From Histomonas meleagridis (lineage: Eukaryota > Parabasalia > Tritrichomonadida > Dientamoebidae): a stretch of DNA of 64,000 nucleotides. The notes below the pieces were generated by a model, which had not been told where the DNA came from, did no database searches, and saw only the letters and a program-made list of their open reading frames with translations. Where the stretch lies: contig WSYJ01000086.1 of NCBI GenBank assembly GCA_020186115.1, positions 434,001-498,000 of the forward strand, given 5' to 3'. The position numbers were made by a program, and so were the translations under genes. Each line of letters opens with the position of its first letter. The first letter of the stretch is position 1. Below are positions 20,662 to 31,149 of the stretch, piece by piece.

Positions 20662-23052
20662 ATGTTTGTTCAAATGAACATTCCAAAAACTTTATTTATT
20701 GCTTATCATGAAGGTAATTCAGAACAACTGAATGAAATTCAACAATTTTTAATAACAAACAATCAAAATATTGAAATATCAGCACAGTTTGTAAATGTAA
20801 TTTTAAATCCAAACGTTGATATTAATTTTAAGTTTTTATCATTATCTATAATTCGTCATTGTAAATTACAATTAAATTTAGGAATGATTCAATCATTAAT
20901 TCCTTTATTAAATGATTCGAATAATTCACTTGTTTATCAAGTTTCGTTAGTTTTAGGTGAAAATATTTCTAACATTGAAGAATTTGTATTTCACAGTAAT
21001 AAACAACAAATTTATGGAATTCTTTATACATTATTTCATTATATTGAAGTTCATCATTTAATAACACAAAACATCTTTCAATATTTATGTGAAATCATTT
21101 CCACATCTTCAGATATATTTAGTATTGTTTTATCATCACGTTGTATTACTAATTTTATTTGTTATCAATTTGATAATAAAGAAGATACAAAAGAAGAAAA
21201 TTTTATTCCATTATTTAATTTCATTTTACAATATTTCACAATACAAAAATATTACAATTTCGAATTTACCAATTTTTTATTGAACTTGTTCCACTTCTTA
21301 CTCTTGTTCCAGAAAGTCTCGAAAAATTGAAAGTTATCACATTTCAACTTAGTCAAATAGTTCAATTTTGTCCATTTCCGAAAGAAATTGTATTAAATGA
21401 TGGCACGCATTATAGTTTTTCTACGTATGGAATTGAACTCTTTAAAATGTTTATTGATATTGTTCAAAACAATGAAGAAATGAATCAAATTTCATTAATT
21501 CCAATTTATATACAACTTTGCATTGCATCAGAAGATGAATATTTTAATTGGCTAAATGATGTTGAACAGTTTGTTACTGATAACATTAATGAAGATATTG
21601 AAGAGAACACAATTCTTCGTGAAGATGTCAAAGAATTTCTTCAAGAGTATATTTCGTTCAGTACATTAATTCCATATTTTAATAATATGAATAATAACAA
21701 TCGAAATGAAGAAACTTTATATTATATTCTTTCTACATATTTAGAACATATTGAAGTTAAAAATGAATTTCCGCTTCCAACACCAATTACGAATGAAGAT
21801 CCTATTTTGATTGGACGATATTTCATGTGTTGCATTTATTTAAATCGACAAATTCCGGAAGATTATATTAATGGACTTCACGCGAACCATTTCTCAATTC
21901 CATTATTTATATCGAAAGCGATTATTAAGAAATCAGAAAAATTTTCAATATCTTTTCCAATATGCGTTAAAACCATTAACAAATGTTATGGAAATGATTT
22001 CTAATGGGAATATCATTGAAATTGTTAAACTTGTTAATGAAATTCTATTTAAGTGTATAAATAATTACGAAGATATAATTCCAGAATATTTAAACATATA
22101 TAAAAATTTGTATATTAAATATTCAGAGAATGGGTATATTTCAAGTGAAATATCAGAATTAATTTGCGTCTTTTTAATACATCCGAAATTTTATTTAATT
22201 ATTCAAGAAACTTTTTTACCGATTTTTTGTGAATTTCTTTTTGAAGATAACAAATATATAAATGCTATTGCATTTGCATATTCGATATTTTCACGATTTC
22301 CAAATGAATATTTTGTTATAACTGAAAATATATATATTTTTCATAAAATGTTTATAACATTTTTACATCATAAAATGAAAATTGAACAAGAAATAATTTT
22401 TTATGTTTTTGGAATTTTATCATTTTTTGTTCGAATTAATTTAAAAGAAGGAATTGAAGAATTTTTCATATTATATTCTACAAGTAAATATCAAAAGAAA
22501 TACATTGATCAACGCTTTTCAGATTTATCTATTTCATTATACAAACAAGGGAATGGGCACACGAAACACAACATAATGAATTTAGTCATTGAACTTTTTC
22601 AATTCAAAACAAATTTCAATGATTTATCACTTACTAACGATAGGATCACGTTAATTTTAACGATCTCCTATATTTATTTTGAAGATAAACGAAATGTTGA
22701 TATTTGGTTAACACAACGAAATATTAATTTTAACTTTTTATATGATATGATTTTAAATAGTTATGTTGAACTTCCTTATCAATTTGATAATAATCTTTAT
22801 TTCTATTTTCTTTTTACATTTAATGTTGATGATGAAATGAAAATAAAATCATTCGAAATATATTTGAGACATTTGGCTATTTCTAATCTTTATTTGGAAG
22901 GATATAAAACAATACATTTTTCAGAAGTCAATCCAATGATAAGAATGCATCCATTGTACGAAATGTCGAATTCCGAATTCTTAAGTTTTGTAATTGGAAT
23001 ATTTCCAAACGAATATCAAACGAAATTACAAAAATATTTACCAATAAAATAA
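20662..23052 (+). CDS. ARM/HEAT-repeat protein, possible importin-beta/exportin family, frameshifted
   Basis: About 795 codons in three overlapping frames (20662-21330, to 22004, to 23052). The shifts fall at the T6 run near 21277 and the A/T runs near 21935, i.e. homopolymers. The whole product is helical and rich in Ile, Asn and Phe. The start (FIAYHEGNSEQLNEIQQFL, then LSLSIIRHCKLQL and NNSLVYQVSLVLGENIS) has the pattern of an importin-beta N-terminal domain, which would bind Ran and move cargo through nuclear pores. Very low-complexity coding makes the assignment weak; it could be another HEAT protein. The first ATG after the Myb-like motif is at 20662. Confidence 0.5.
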
Positions 23053-23801
23053 AAAAATATATAAATAAATTAAATGTTTCAATAAACAAAAATTATAATT
23101 TTATTTCATTTTGTATTTTATCATATTATCATTTTGTTCTAGTGCTAATTTCTTCATTAATTAAAATTAATTCTATTTAAATATAATGAATAGGGATTCG
23201 GCTCTTTGCAAATTTTTCTGGACTTTTTCAAATCCTAGCCAGCCTAATGGGTTATATTAATCAAGGACTAACTCCTGAGTTGAAAAATGAATTTTCTGAT
23301 TATTTTTTTTTAATAAAGAAGTAGATATTCATTACAAAAAAATGATACTACAATTTTTAAAATCTCAATAGATTATATTAATGGATTAAAGATAAATAAC
23401 ATAGATATATTTGTTTGTTTCTATAATAATGTGATTCACAATAAAAAGTGGAAAATTTAATAACTTATTTTCTTATTCTAAAATATTGCGATTTAAAATT
23501 TCTTTAGAATAATTAGGGACTACCATATATATATATAATCATCAAAAAATTTCATTGTATAAAAAAAATGGTTTATTACAAAATTTAAAACTTATCATAA
23601 AAATTCAAAATAATATACATATTTAAATATAACGTAAATTTGCATCACTCGAGTGATTGATTATCATTAAAGATAAAAGTATATAAAAAATTCTGATTTA
23701 TCAACACATTGAATATGAAACTTAAGTCATCCAAAAATGCGCAAAACATTTATCTTTCGCATAATAATTGAGTACAATTTCACTTGAAGAAGTTTCATAT
23801 T
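23053..23801. other. AT-rich gene-free stretch
   Basis: No credible gene. A short open piece (MGYINQGLTPELKNEF, ~23248-23325) has no recognised match. Convergent 3' ends of the ARM/HEAT and macro-domain genes. Confidence 0.5.
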
Positions 23802-24632
23802 TTATTCACTTTCTTTTTTCTCTTCCTCCTTTTCTTCCTTTGCTTCTTCCTTCTTTTCCTCTTTCACTTCTTCCTTAACTTCCTCTTTCACTTCCTCTTT
23901 TTTCTCTTCTTTCGCTTCTTCTTTCTTCTCTTCTTCCTTCTTCTTCGTTTGCTCCTGTACAACGTTCGGATCGAGTGGGAAGTATTTGTGCACAAGTTGG
24001 TAGTAAACGTTGACATCTCTTTGCTCGAAGACAACAAAGATGATACGGTCTGTCTTTGCTCTATTGTTGGGATCTTCTAAGAAGTCTCGAACAGTTTTAA
24101 GTGCGATGTGGGTTGCAGGACGAATTGGATATCCGTATATACCAGTGGAAATGCAACAAAGACCAACGCTCTTGATCTTATCACCATCAAGATATGCCAA
24201 GGTGGATTTGTAGGCTTCTGCTAACTTTTCCGGTTGTTCACCTATAGGACCAACTGCATGAATTACATATTTAGCAGGGAGATTGTAACCTTTGGTTAAC
24301 GCAGCTTTACCAGTGGGGCATGGACCTACTTTCATGCACTCTTTTTCGAGTTCTGGACCAGCAGCAGAATGAATGACACCACATATTCCACCACCAGCAT
24401 AAAGTCCTGAGTTAGCCGCATTGACAATTGCATCAGCTGCTAAAACACTGCTGTCACCACGCATCCAAAATGTGACTTTGGAATTGATTTCTTTATCATA
24501 TTTATAATCAGATTTTTGGGATTCTTCGGGAATTGGATGTAACCCAAGTGAAGCGGGGCCTTCAACTTCCCATGTTGGTAGACTATCAACAGTTACAACA
24601 ACTGTTTTTTTTGGTGCTCTGAAGTGGAACAT
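23802..24632 (-). CDS. MacroD-type macro domain protein (ADP-ribose hydrolase) with acidic/basic tail
   Basis: About 276 residues. The macro domain is complete: VNAANSGLYAGGGICGVIH (ADP-ribose loop with the NAAN motif), then GPCPTGKAALTKGYNLP, YVIHAVGP and SVGLCCISTGIYGYPI. The MacroD class removes mono-ADP-ribose from proteins and hydrolyses O-acetyl-ADP-ribose. A highly charged Lys/Glu tail of ~50 residues follows (KKEEEKKEEAKEE...). The ATG chosen (MFHFRAPKK) is the first one in frame; upstream is a Myb-like AAACCGTCGC at 24660. Confidence 0.9.
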   Translation of the reverse strand: MFHFRAPKKTVVVTVDSLPTWEVEGPASLGLHPIPEESQKSDYKYDKEINSKVTFWMRGDSSVLAADAIVNAANSGLYAGGGICGVIHSAAGPELEKECMKVGPCPTGKAALTKGYNLPAKYVIHAVGPIGEQPEKLAEAYKSTLAYLDGDKIKSVGLCCISTGIYGYPIRPATHIALKTVRDFLEDPNNRAKTDRIIFVVFEQRDVNVYYQLVHKYFPLDPNVVQEQTKKKEEEKKEEAKEEKKEEVKEEVKEEVKEEKKEEAKEEKEEEKKESE

Positions 24633-24810
24633 TGGAAAAGTAAAAAAGTTGGCCAACAAAGCGACGGTTTATTTACAACGGGAGGGGGGCCCCATTCTGG
24701 AAAAAAGATTTTTTTCATCCTGTTTATCAATAACTAATATAAAAATGAAAGTAGTTCAATAAACATAAAATCTTAAAATGTTTTGGAACTTAGTTATAAA
24801 ATAGAATTAT

Positions 24811-25269
24811 TCATGAGAATGTAGCAGTTCTTATAAGAGAAACGAATTCCTCAAATGAAATTTTGCCATCTTCATCTACATCTGCTTCATTAATCATTTC
24901 GTGTATTTCTTGATCTGATATATTTTCATCTAATTTTTTGGCTATATCTTTCAAATCTGAAAATGATATATATCCACAACCACCCTCATCCATCATATCG
25001 AATGCAAGTTGTATTTGGTCAATCATATCTCTTGTTGACATCCTTTGATGAATTAAAGTAAACAACTTTTGAAAATCTATTTCACCACTATTTTTTGGAT
25101 CCAATTCTTTTATCATTTTTTGCATTTCTTCTTTGTTAAATTCAAACCCGAGTGATTCCATTGCAATTTTTAATTGATTTGGATCAATCTCACTATTACA
25201 TTTGATTCCAAATAATTCAGAACTGGTATTATTCCCTTGATTTGTTTCGTAATTTATGTGATCTTGCAA
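24811..25269 (-). CDS. Centrin-like EF-hand calcium-binding protein
   Basis: About 152 residues with centrin-type features: KIAMESLGFEFNKEEMQKMI, then DIDF-like GEIDFQKLF. EF-hand loops: the first is degenerate, the second (DPKNSGEIDF) lacks some ligands, the third (DEGGCGYISF) is degenerate, and the fourth (DVDEDGKISFEEF) is canonical. Centrins work at basal bodies and contractile fibres, both prominent in trichomonads. There is no in-frame ATG before Met-37; translation may begin at a non-ATG codon or a base may be missing. GACCGTTTAATAC lies just upstream (~25290-25305), so the 5' end near 25269 is right. Confidence 0.8.
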   Translation of the reverse strand: MQDHINYETNQGNNTSSELFGIKCNSEIDPNQLKIAMESLGFEFNKEEMQKMIKELDPKNSGEIDFQKLFTLIHQRMSTRDMIDQIQLAFDMMDEGGCGYISFSDLKDIAKKLDENISDQEIHEMINEADVDEDGKISFEEFVSLIRTATFS

Positions 25270-25329
25270 TTGAAGAACGAAATATGGATGTATTAAACGG
25301 TCGCTTGATTTCTTTTCTTGTTAATTTTA

Positions 25330-25490
25330 ATCTTCTTATTTATTACTATGAAATTTATGATAATGCATTTAATGGATGTTTTAATCTTTGGTATATATAT
25401 TATAATGATAAAAAAGAAACAAATATGTTCGAAATGAATGTGTTTGCAGGTGTTAAAACTTCTCATATTGGAAGTTTTACAAGAAAATAA
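25330..25490 (+). pseudogene. BspA-like C-terminal LRR fragment
   Basis: NAFNGCFNLWYIYYND...MNVFAGVKTSHI matches the last LRR of the BspA-like gene at 51300-51400 (AFNGCSNLQYIYYNG, NAFAGVKTTYI). No signal peptide or anchor; only the end of the LRR array remains. Confidence 0.7.
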
Positions 25491-25754
25491 AATAATTTTT
25501 ATAAAGGCTTATGATGAAATTGCATATTTAACATCAACATATCCATTTTCGTGTGATAGTTCAATACTTTTGTTTACATATAATGACATTTTCATTTACT
25601 TTCTATTACAAATCACTCTTTAAGAAAGTGGTTACTGAAATGCGATGCAAAATGAAAATAATAAAAAATAAAAATGTTCACGCAAAATTATGAAAATAAA
25701 TATAATTTAAATTAAAATTATTAATATTTTAAGGTTTATTACTTACATCATAAT

Positions 25755-25937
25755 ATGAAGGCAATTGTCAAAACTAACATTGAAATGGAATACGTTACAG
25801 TGGTCCTAAATTCCTATCTGTATGCTCTGTTTCTTCTGTTTCTGGATGTGGTGTGTTCGTTTCTGGTAATTGTGTCTGCGCTGGTGTTGATGATTCAATC
25901 GGTTACACTGACAGTGACTCTGCCAGCATGCCCCTGA
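25755..25937 (-). pseudogene. BspA-like stalk and membrane-anchor fragment
   Basis: On the minus strand the nucleotides match 51486-51620, the Pro/Glu/Thr stalk and start of the membrane anchor of the BspA-like gene (CACCACATCCAGAAACAGA and AATTTAGGACCACTGTAACG are shared). It is inverted relative to the LRR fragment 270 bp away, so the ancestral gene has been split and rearranged. No open frame survives. Confidence 0.65.
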
Positions 25938-26004
25938 AAAAAATAAGAAAATAATTTTAATCCATACATCACAACATTTATTTATGAAATTATTCTAAAA
26001 GTGA

Positions 26005-27381
26005 TTAAGTATCATTTTGTTTCGTTTCAGGAACAATTAATCTCACAGCCAAGATTCCTGATAAAAAAGCGAAAACCGCACCAGTTGCAATTTGTAAATT
26101 ATAATAATTGGGCCAAACTTCAGCCACGCCTGATCCAATCAAGACGTTTGCTACTTGTTGACCTATACAACCACAAGAATTGACGACGGCCATGTTTTTG
26201 CCCATATCTTTTTCAGGTACGCACATTGCAACTATTGCAAAAGGAATCGAATTAAAAGACATAAAAGAAATTCCTAATAAAGAAAACAAAGAAAAAAGTA
26301 TCCATTTCATTTTGATAAAATTAAAAACGATTAAACAAATAACTTCAATGAATTGTGAAATCAAAAAGCAAATTTTGGCTCCAATTAAATCTACTATTTT
26401 CGGTTGGATGAAACCATAAAGTAATGAAACAGTATAAGTAGATGCTATTGTAAGCATACCAAAGTTAACTCCTTTCGTATAATCAATGTATGAACATTCA
26501 GATGTTTCTGTAGGACATCCATGAAAAATTGATCTACCAAAATAATCGGTGGTCTCTACAAGAAACATAAAGAACCCGCACCATGCTAAACTAAAACATG
26601 CTGCTGCTCTTAATACCTCAGTTGGAGCATGACGAAATGAGCGATAAATTTCAACAATCATTGACTTGTCACTTTTTGGGCCATTGTATTTTTCTTCTTG
26701 AGCACAAAAAAGAGTAACACCGACTGCAAATGTAACTGAAACCATCCCTATGATGAAAACAAGTTGTTCGTTGGTAAATTTGGTATATTTTGAAAGATCT
26801 AATCCTCCAACTAGATTAACAATGATAGCACCTAAACCATTCATGATAGTAGCTATTGTGTTCCCTACAATTTGTTGATGAGTTGGAACAGTATCTCCTA
26901 CTAAAGAACGTGCTGGTCCTTGAAGAACATTTAAAGCTATATTCATTAAAACAAAAGCAAAAACAAAAACAGCTTGAGATAGGGAAGTTTCGTGTTTTGA
27001 GTTTATAAATTTTCCAATTTCTTCACAGAAAAATATTAGTAAAAATCCAATAAGAGTTCCAAGGCCTCCAGCAAAAATAAATGGCCTTCTTTTTCCCCAC
27101 CGTGAATGCGATTGATCAGAATAAAATGCTATAATTGGTTGAACAATTAAATCTGTGATTGGGGCAGCCCACCAAATAATTGGTTTAATTCTATTTGAAA
27201 ATCCAAGACGTCCCATTATTGGAGTGATTAATGAAAAGTTACATGAATATGCAAGTTGGTACCCTAATAAAGCAAATGTAATTCCTATGATTCTGATAAT
27301 TGATAATTTTTCACGAGAATGTAAAGGAATCCATTCTCCACTTATTTTTGATATTAACGAAGTTGAATCAATCGAAAGCAT
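26005..27381 (-). CDS. SLC45 / sucrose transporter-type MFS (GPH) sugar transporter
   Basis: 458 residues, about 12 transmembrane helices. The cytoplasmic loop 2-3 signature SDQSHSRWGKRRPFIFAG matches the SLC45/plant SUT family (SDxxxSRxGRRRPFI). Near the N-terminus, LLGYQLAYSCNFSLITPIMG fits helix 1. The family transports sucrose or other sugars with protons, usually at the plasma membrane or lysosome. ATG at 27381, intact. A second family motif is at VPETKQNDT, the C-terminus. Confidence 0.88.
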   Translation of the reverse strand: MLSIDSTSLISKISGEWIPLHSREKLSIIRIIGITFALLGYQLAYSCNFSLITPIMGRLGFSNRIKPIIWWAAPITDLIVQPIIAFYSDQSHSRWGKRRPFIFAGGLGTLIGFLLIFFCEEIGKFINSKHETSLSQAVFVFAFVLMNIALNVLQGPARSLVGDTVPTHQQIVGNTIATIMNGLGAIIVNLVGGLDLSKYTKFTNEQLVFIIGMVSVTFAVGVTLFCAQEEKYNGPKSDKSMIVEIYRSFRHAPTEVLRAAACFSLAWCGFFMFLVETTDYFGRSIFHGCPTETSECSYIDYTKGVNFGMLTIASTYTVSLLYGFIQPKIVDLIGAKICFLISQFIEVICLIVFNFIKMKWILFSLFSLLGISFMSFNSIPFAIVAMCVPEKDMGKNMAVVNSCGCIGQQVANVLIGSGVAEVWPNYYNLQIATGAVFAFLSGILAVRLIVPETKQNDT

Positions 27382-27654
27382 GAAAAATTTTGTTTTTTTG
27401 GGAATTCCGACCCGCTGATAATTGAAACTGTTTTACAACACAATTGAGAAGACATATTCAAATTCAAAAACCATAAACGGGTTATTTTGAATACTTTTGA
27501 GAAGATTTATTCCATCGGATAAACGGATCAGCCGCAATTTTGTGTGGTTTTTTAAGAAAAATCTGGTTTATGTGAAGTGACGTTGAAATTGTTCCATCCG
27601 ATTATCATATATATTAAATAAATATGGGAATTTATCTTTAAAAATATATTTTTA

Positions 27655-28319
27655 TTACGATGATTTTTCTTCAAAATTTATATCCAAGAAAAATACTTTA
27701 TACACAAAAATAATGGCTATTTGTTTTGGGATATTACTCGAAACATCTTCAATATGTCCAAACATAAATTTTATTTTTTCCTGATTTGTTAAGTTTTGTT
27801 TGCTTGAATCAGCATTTAAAATTCCAATTGTATTGGAATCATATGATAGTAAGAAATTAAATTAATATTAATTTCATATGTACTGAATGGCAAAATATCA
27901 TATATTGTATTTGTCTCAAATAAGCCAGCGGACGTGGTAAAATAAGGATAATTGATAAAATTTTTACAAAATTTTGAAATTCCAAATATGCCAATTGTGT
28001 CATTTGTTTTCCACGAATTAATATCACTTAGAAGAAATGAATTCGAATCTATATTTAGCTGTGTTTCTAGTATATCACCCTTAGGCATTTGTTTGAAATT
28101 TCAAATCTTCAATTGTGATAGATGTTATGAATGGTATAACGACTCTAACCTGTAAATTAATATCAGCAAGTGCCTCAGGTAACTTTGTAACCTTCAATAG
28201 ATTTAATTCTCGCAAATAAAAAAGATAATAACAACAAGAGCATTTGTAACGGTTATAATCAACTGAGTTACCATCAAATCGGTCATTTCGAACTCAAAAA
28301 GTGGAATCAGGCAAAACAT
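27655..28319 (-). CDS. Unknown single-pass membrane protein, frameshifted
   Basis: Reading minus from ATG 28319: MFCLIPLFEFEMTDLMVTQL, a hydrophobic segment (VTNALVVIIFFI), then a soluble beta-rich domain (LPEALADINLQVRVVIPFI, DILETQLNIDSNSFLL, ...) ending EEKSS at 27657. Three single-base shifts (near 28210, 28090 and 27845) break the frame. CCATTTTAACGGCC (Myb-type motif) precedes the ATG. About 220 codons; the order of signal-anchor plus extracytoplasmic domain is clear, function is not. Confidence 0.5.
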
Positions 28320-28413
28320 TTTAGTGGCCGTTAAAATGGTCCAATTCCATGTAAACATTTTCGAGCTCTTTGATTATGGTTTGTACAAACAAATTATTCA
28401 ATTCAAACAAATT

Positions 28414-30024
28414 TTATTTCTTTTTTTGTCTTTTCGTTTGTTCCCTTTTATGAACTGCCGATAGTCGAATTAGCGTATTTCTCCGACACTTTGTCTCCGC
28501 CGAATTTCCTTTCTCCTGTTTCACTTCCATTTTCTCGTCTCTCTTTATTAAGTTCACTGGTGGTATTGTTAACTTTGGCTGTGCAATGATTGATGGCAAT
28601 TGCACATTTTGACTTTTACTTGAGTAACTATTGTATCTCTTTGTATTGTTTCTTCTTGGCGATGTAACAGCAGAAGTTTCATTTCTTTTTTCATTACTCA
28701 GTATCTTATTTTTCTGTTTTTCGAGATTTTCAATTCTTCTCATTATTGGTTGAACATTTTGGTCACGAGAACGTTTCAGAGTATGTAACTTCATTTCTTT
28801 CACCTCATTTAGGACTTCTGCTTCATGATCATATTGTTCATTTAAATGTTTGTTTGCGAGTTGGTAACCGTTATTCATCCTCTTAACGGCCTCTTCGGTT
28901 TCCACTTTTTCTGTTGACTCAATTAACTTTGACATTTGCTTCACTTCGTCAAACCGTTTGTTCTGAATGAGCATCTTCGTAACGTGCCGAAGGTTCAACA
29001 GTTTCGGTGATGGCTTACTGTACTGTTGGCGCTTCTTCGGCGAATCCCATTCCATGTCAAGTTCCTTCAGTGCCGTTTTCCGATTCATTTCAAGATCAGT
29101 CATATTCATTGAATGCTCTTTTTCAATGAGTTTCTCTTGATCGCTCCAACTATGTGTTAGTGTAGAAACGTACTAATTTAGGCGCTCATTCAGCTCAGAT
29201 CGAGCCTCAAGAATTTTGCGGTTTATGGCGGTTATCTCACGCTTGAGTTCAGTTTGATGCACTGACGAGTCTTCCTTGAGGATGTCAATGCAGCTCTGGA
29301 CGTAGCAGGCCTCGTCAAACAGGTTGTTGTCGATGGCAGCGTCAATGTATCCGCGGAGATCAGCGACAATGCTGGAAATGCTGCTTTGTGGAAGCCCGCA
29401 AATTTGCTTGCGCTGAAGCGCTTGGTATGTAAGAGATGTGTTTGGGTGGTACACAAGCGGCTTGAGACGAGGAGGAATGGGGTCCGCGACATTTGGATGT
29501 GAACGCTTTGTGGATTTGATCGGAATGTGTTTTTTGGTTTGCGCTTTTGGGGGAAGTGAATTAGTTTTATTGGGTTCGGGTTTTGGAGCTTGATGATGAG
29601 TTTCATTTGGAATTTGAGAATTATTTTCATTTTGATTTCGAAGATTAGTTTCATTTGGAATTTGAGAATTAGTTTCACTTGGAACCTGAGAATTATTTTC
29701 ATTTTGATTTTGAGAATTATTTTCATTTTGATTTCGAAGATTAGTTTCATTTAGGTTTTGAGAATTATTTTCATTTTGATTTTGAAGATTACTTTCATTT
29801 GGAATTTGGTGACTAGTTTCACTTGGATTTTGAGGATTAGTTTCATTTAGGCTCTTAATATTAGTTTCGTTTGGATTTTGTAAGTTATCTTCGAACTTCG
29901 TTTCTTTGATATTTGGTTCTTCTTGGCCTGCTTGTTGTGAGGTATCCAAGCTAGGAGTGCTTGGCGCTTCATTGTATGAACTGTTTAGTTCTTCTTGTTC
30001 ATCTGTAATTTGCTTTGGTTCCAT
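28414..30024 (-). CDS. Coiled-coil protein with a 24-nt intron and Asn/Gln/Glu-rich repeats
   Basis: Exon 1 (30024-29174) starts at ATG with a disordered region built of ~6-residue units (NQNENNSQ, PNETN, PSETN). It is followed by a helical domain (ISSIVADLRGYIDAAIDNNLF, then coiled coil). Exon 2 (29149-28414) continues in frame only if 29150-29173 is removed: the codon TA|T is completed across the junction and the coiled coil carries on (QEKLIEKEHSMNMTDLEM). Without splicing, exon 1 ends at a stop spanning the intron start. Total ~528 residues. The helical domain with 'YVQSCIDILKED' resembles cytoskeletal proteins of trichomonads. The name is unknown. Confidence 0.8.
29150..29173 (-). other. 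24-nt spliceosomal intron
   Basis: On the minus strand it begins GTACGT and ends ACTAACACATAG, matching the trichomonad 5' splice site (GTAYGT) and the fused branch point/3' splice site (ACTAACACAYAG). Removing it joins two open frames. It lies in the range of the extremely short introns known from T. vaginalis. Confidence 0.88.
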
Positions 30025-30139
30025 CCCATTTCAGACTTATTCCAAAAGTGCCGGCAACCGCCGAAAAATCTGCATCAAAACACGATTACTTTCAACTGAA
30101 ATGCGGCCATCGGCGCATTGAATTCGCCATCGTTTGTCA

Positions 30140-31024
30140 ATGAGTTTCTACAGCACCAGCAACTTCGATCAGTTTGGTGAGAAGCCGGACTTCAAGTCGT
30201 ATCCCCTTGTTGCGCTCAAGCAGGACGAGATCTGCAAAGCCGGGAAATACACCAACGAGAAAGGCGAAGAGAAGACAATTGAATTAGAGAAGTGTGTTAC
30301 GAACACTGTTACGCTCGACTTGAAGCACAAGTTCAAGATACCGCGTAAGAAGAGCGGCGCCGGCGCAATGGAACTCCGCATATGCACCACCGTTGGCGCT
30401 GCATATCATCTTGTTGTGAATGAAGGAATCAAAGAGACAATTGTCCTCAACTTCGCAAACCCGGTTGAGCCTGGCGGCGGGTTCTATCGCGGCGCGTGGA
30501 CGCAGGAGGAGTCGATCTGTCGATGCTCAGGGCTGTTCCCATCGATTGTCACGCAAACGGAGTTCTACACATACAACTTCGAGCACATGAACGAGGAGCT
30601 CTACACCGACTACTTGATCATCTCCCCGAACGTACCAGTGTTCCGCGATGATCTCCTTAAGTTTCTCGATGAGCCATTTTATATGTCCGTGATTACATCG
30701 CCAGCGCCAATTGCAATAAGATATAACACGGTACACCCAAATGACACGAAGACAGTCGGCAAAGTGCTGAAGGAAAGAATAAGAAAGATCATACAGGCAT
30801 GCATCGAAGGAGGATATAAGGCGGTGGTGTTGGGCGCTTTCGGATGCGGTGCATTCGGTAACTCGCCAAAGGAAGTCGCGTCAATATTTAACCACTTCTT
30901 GGTGGAAAAGAAGATGAAGGACTACTTCGATAAAGTCGTCTTCGCAATATTCTCGCCAAGAAATAACCAAATAATCGATGACTTCGCAAACGAACTTCAC
31001 TTGACGCCAATTGGTGGGCAATAA
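30140..31024 (+). CDS. Microbial-type poly(ADP-ribose) glycohydrolase (PARG, DUF2263/TIGR02452)
   Basis: About 294 residues. The PARG signature is present: NFANPVEPGGGFYRGAWTQE with the GGG(x)6QEE catalytic loop, glutamates of QEE being the catalytic pair. C-terminal motifs (VVLGAFGCGAFGN) fit the macro-fold phosphate loop. The enzyme cleaves poly-ADP-ribose chains. The first ATG is at 30140 (MSFYSTSNF). Codon use is more GC-rich than its neighbours. Intact. Confidence 0.9.
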   Translation: MSFYSTSNFDQFGEKPDFKSYPLVALKQDEICKAGKYTNEKGEEKTIELEKCVTNTVTLDLKHKFKIPRKKSGAGAMELRICTTVGAAYHLVVNEGIKETIVLNFANPVEPGGGFYRGAWTQEESICRCSGLFPSIVTQTEFYTYNFEHMNEELYTDYLIISPNVPVFRDDLLKFLDEPFYMSVITSPAPIAIRYNTVHPNDTKTVGKVLKERIRKIIQACIEGGYKAVVLGAFGCGAFGNSPKEVASIFNHFLVEKKMKDYFDKVVFAIFSPRNNQIIDDFANELHLTPIGGQ

Positions 31025-31149
31025 AATATTCGCTTCTTTATACTTTGTAATTATATTTTGAACAGTAATTAACGTTAAAAACATGTAACTTATTAAAACC
31101 ATTAAACTTCTATTGTAACACATTTGTAATTACACATTTGCTATAATGG

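Noticed and set aside
23784-24213. Plus-strand ORFs (Phe/Leu-rich) opposite the macro-domain gene
   Set aside because: Antisense of the Lys/Glu-rich tail and macro domain.
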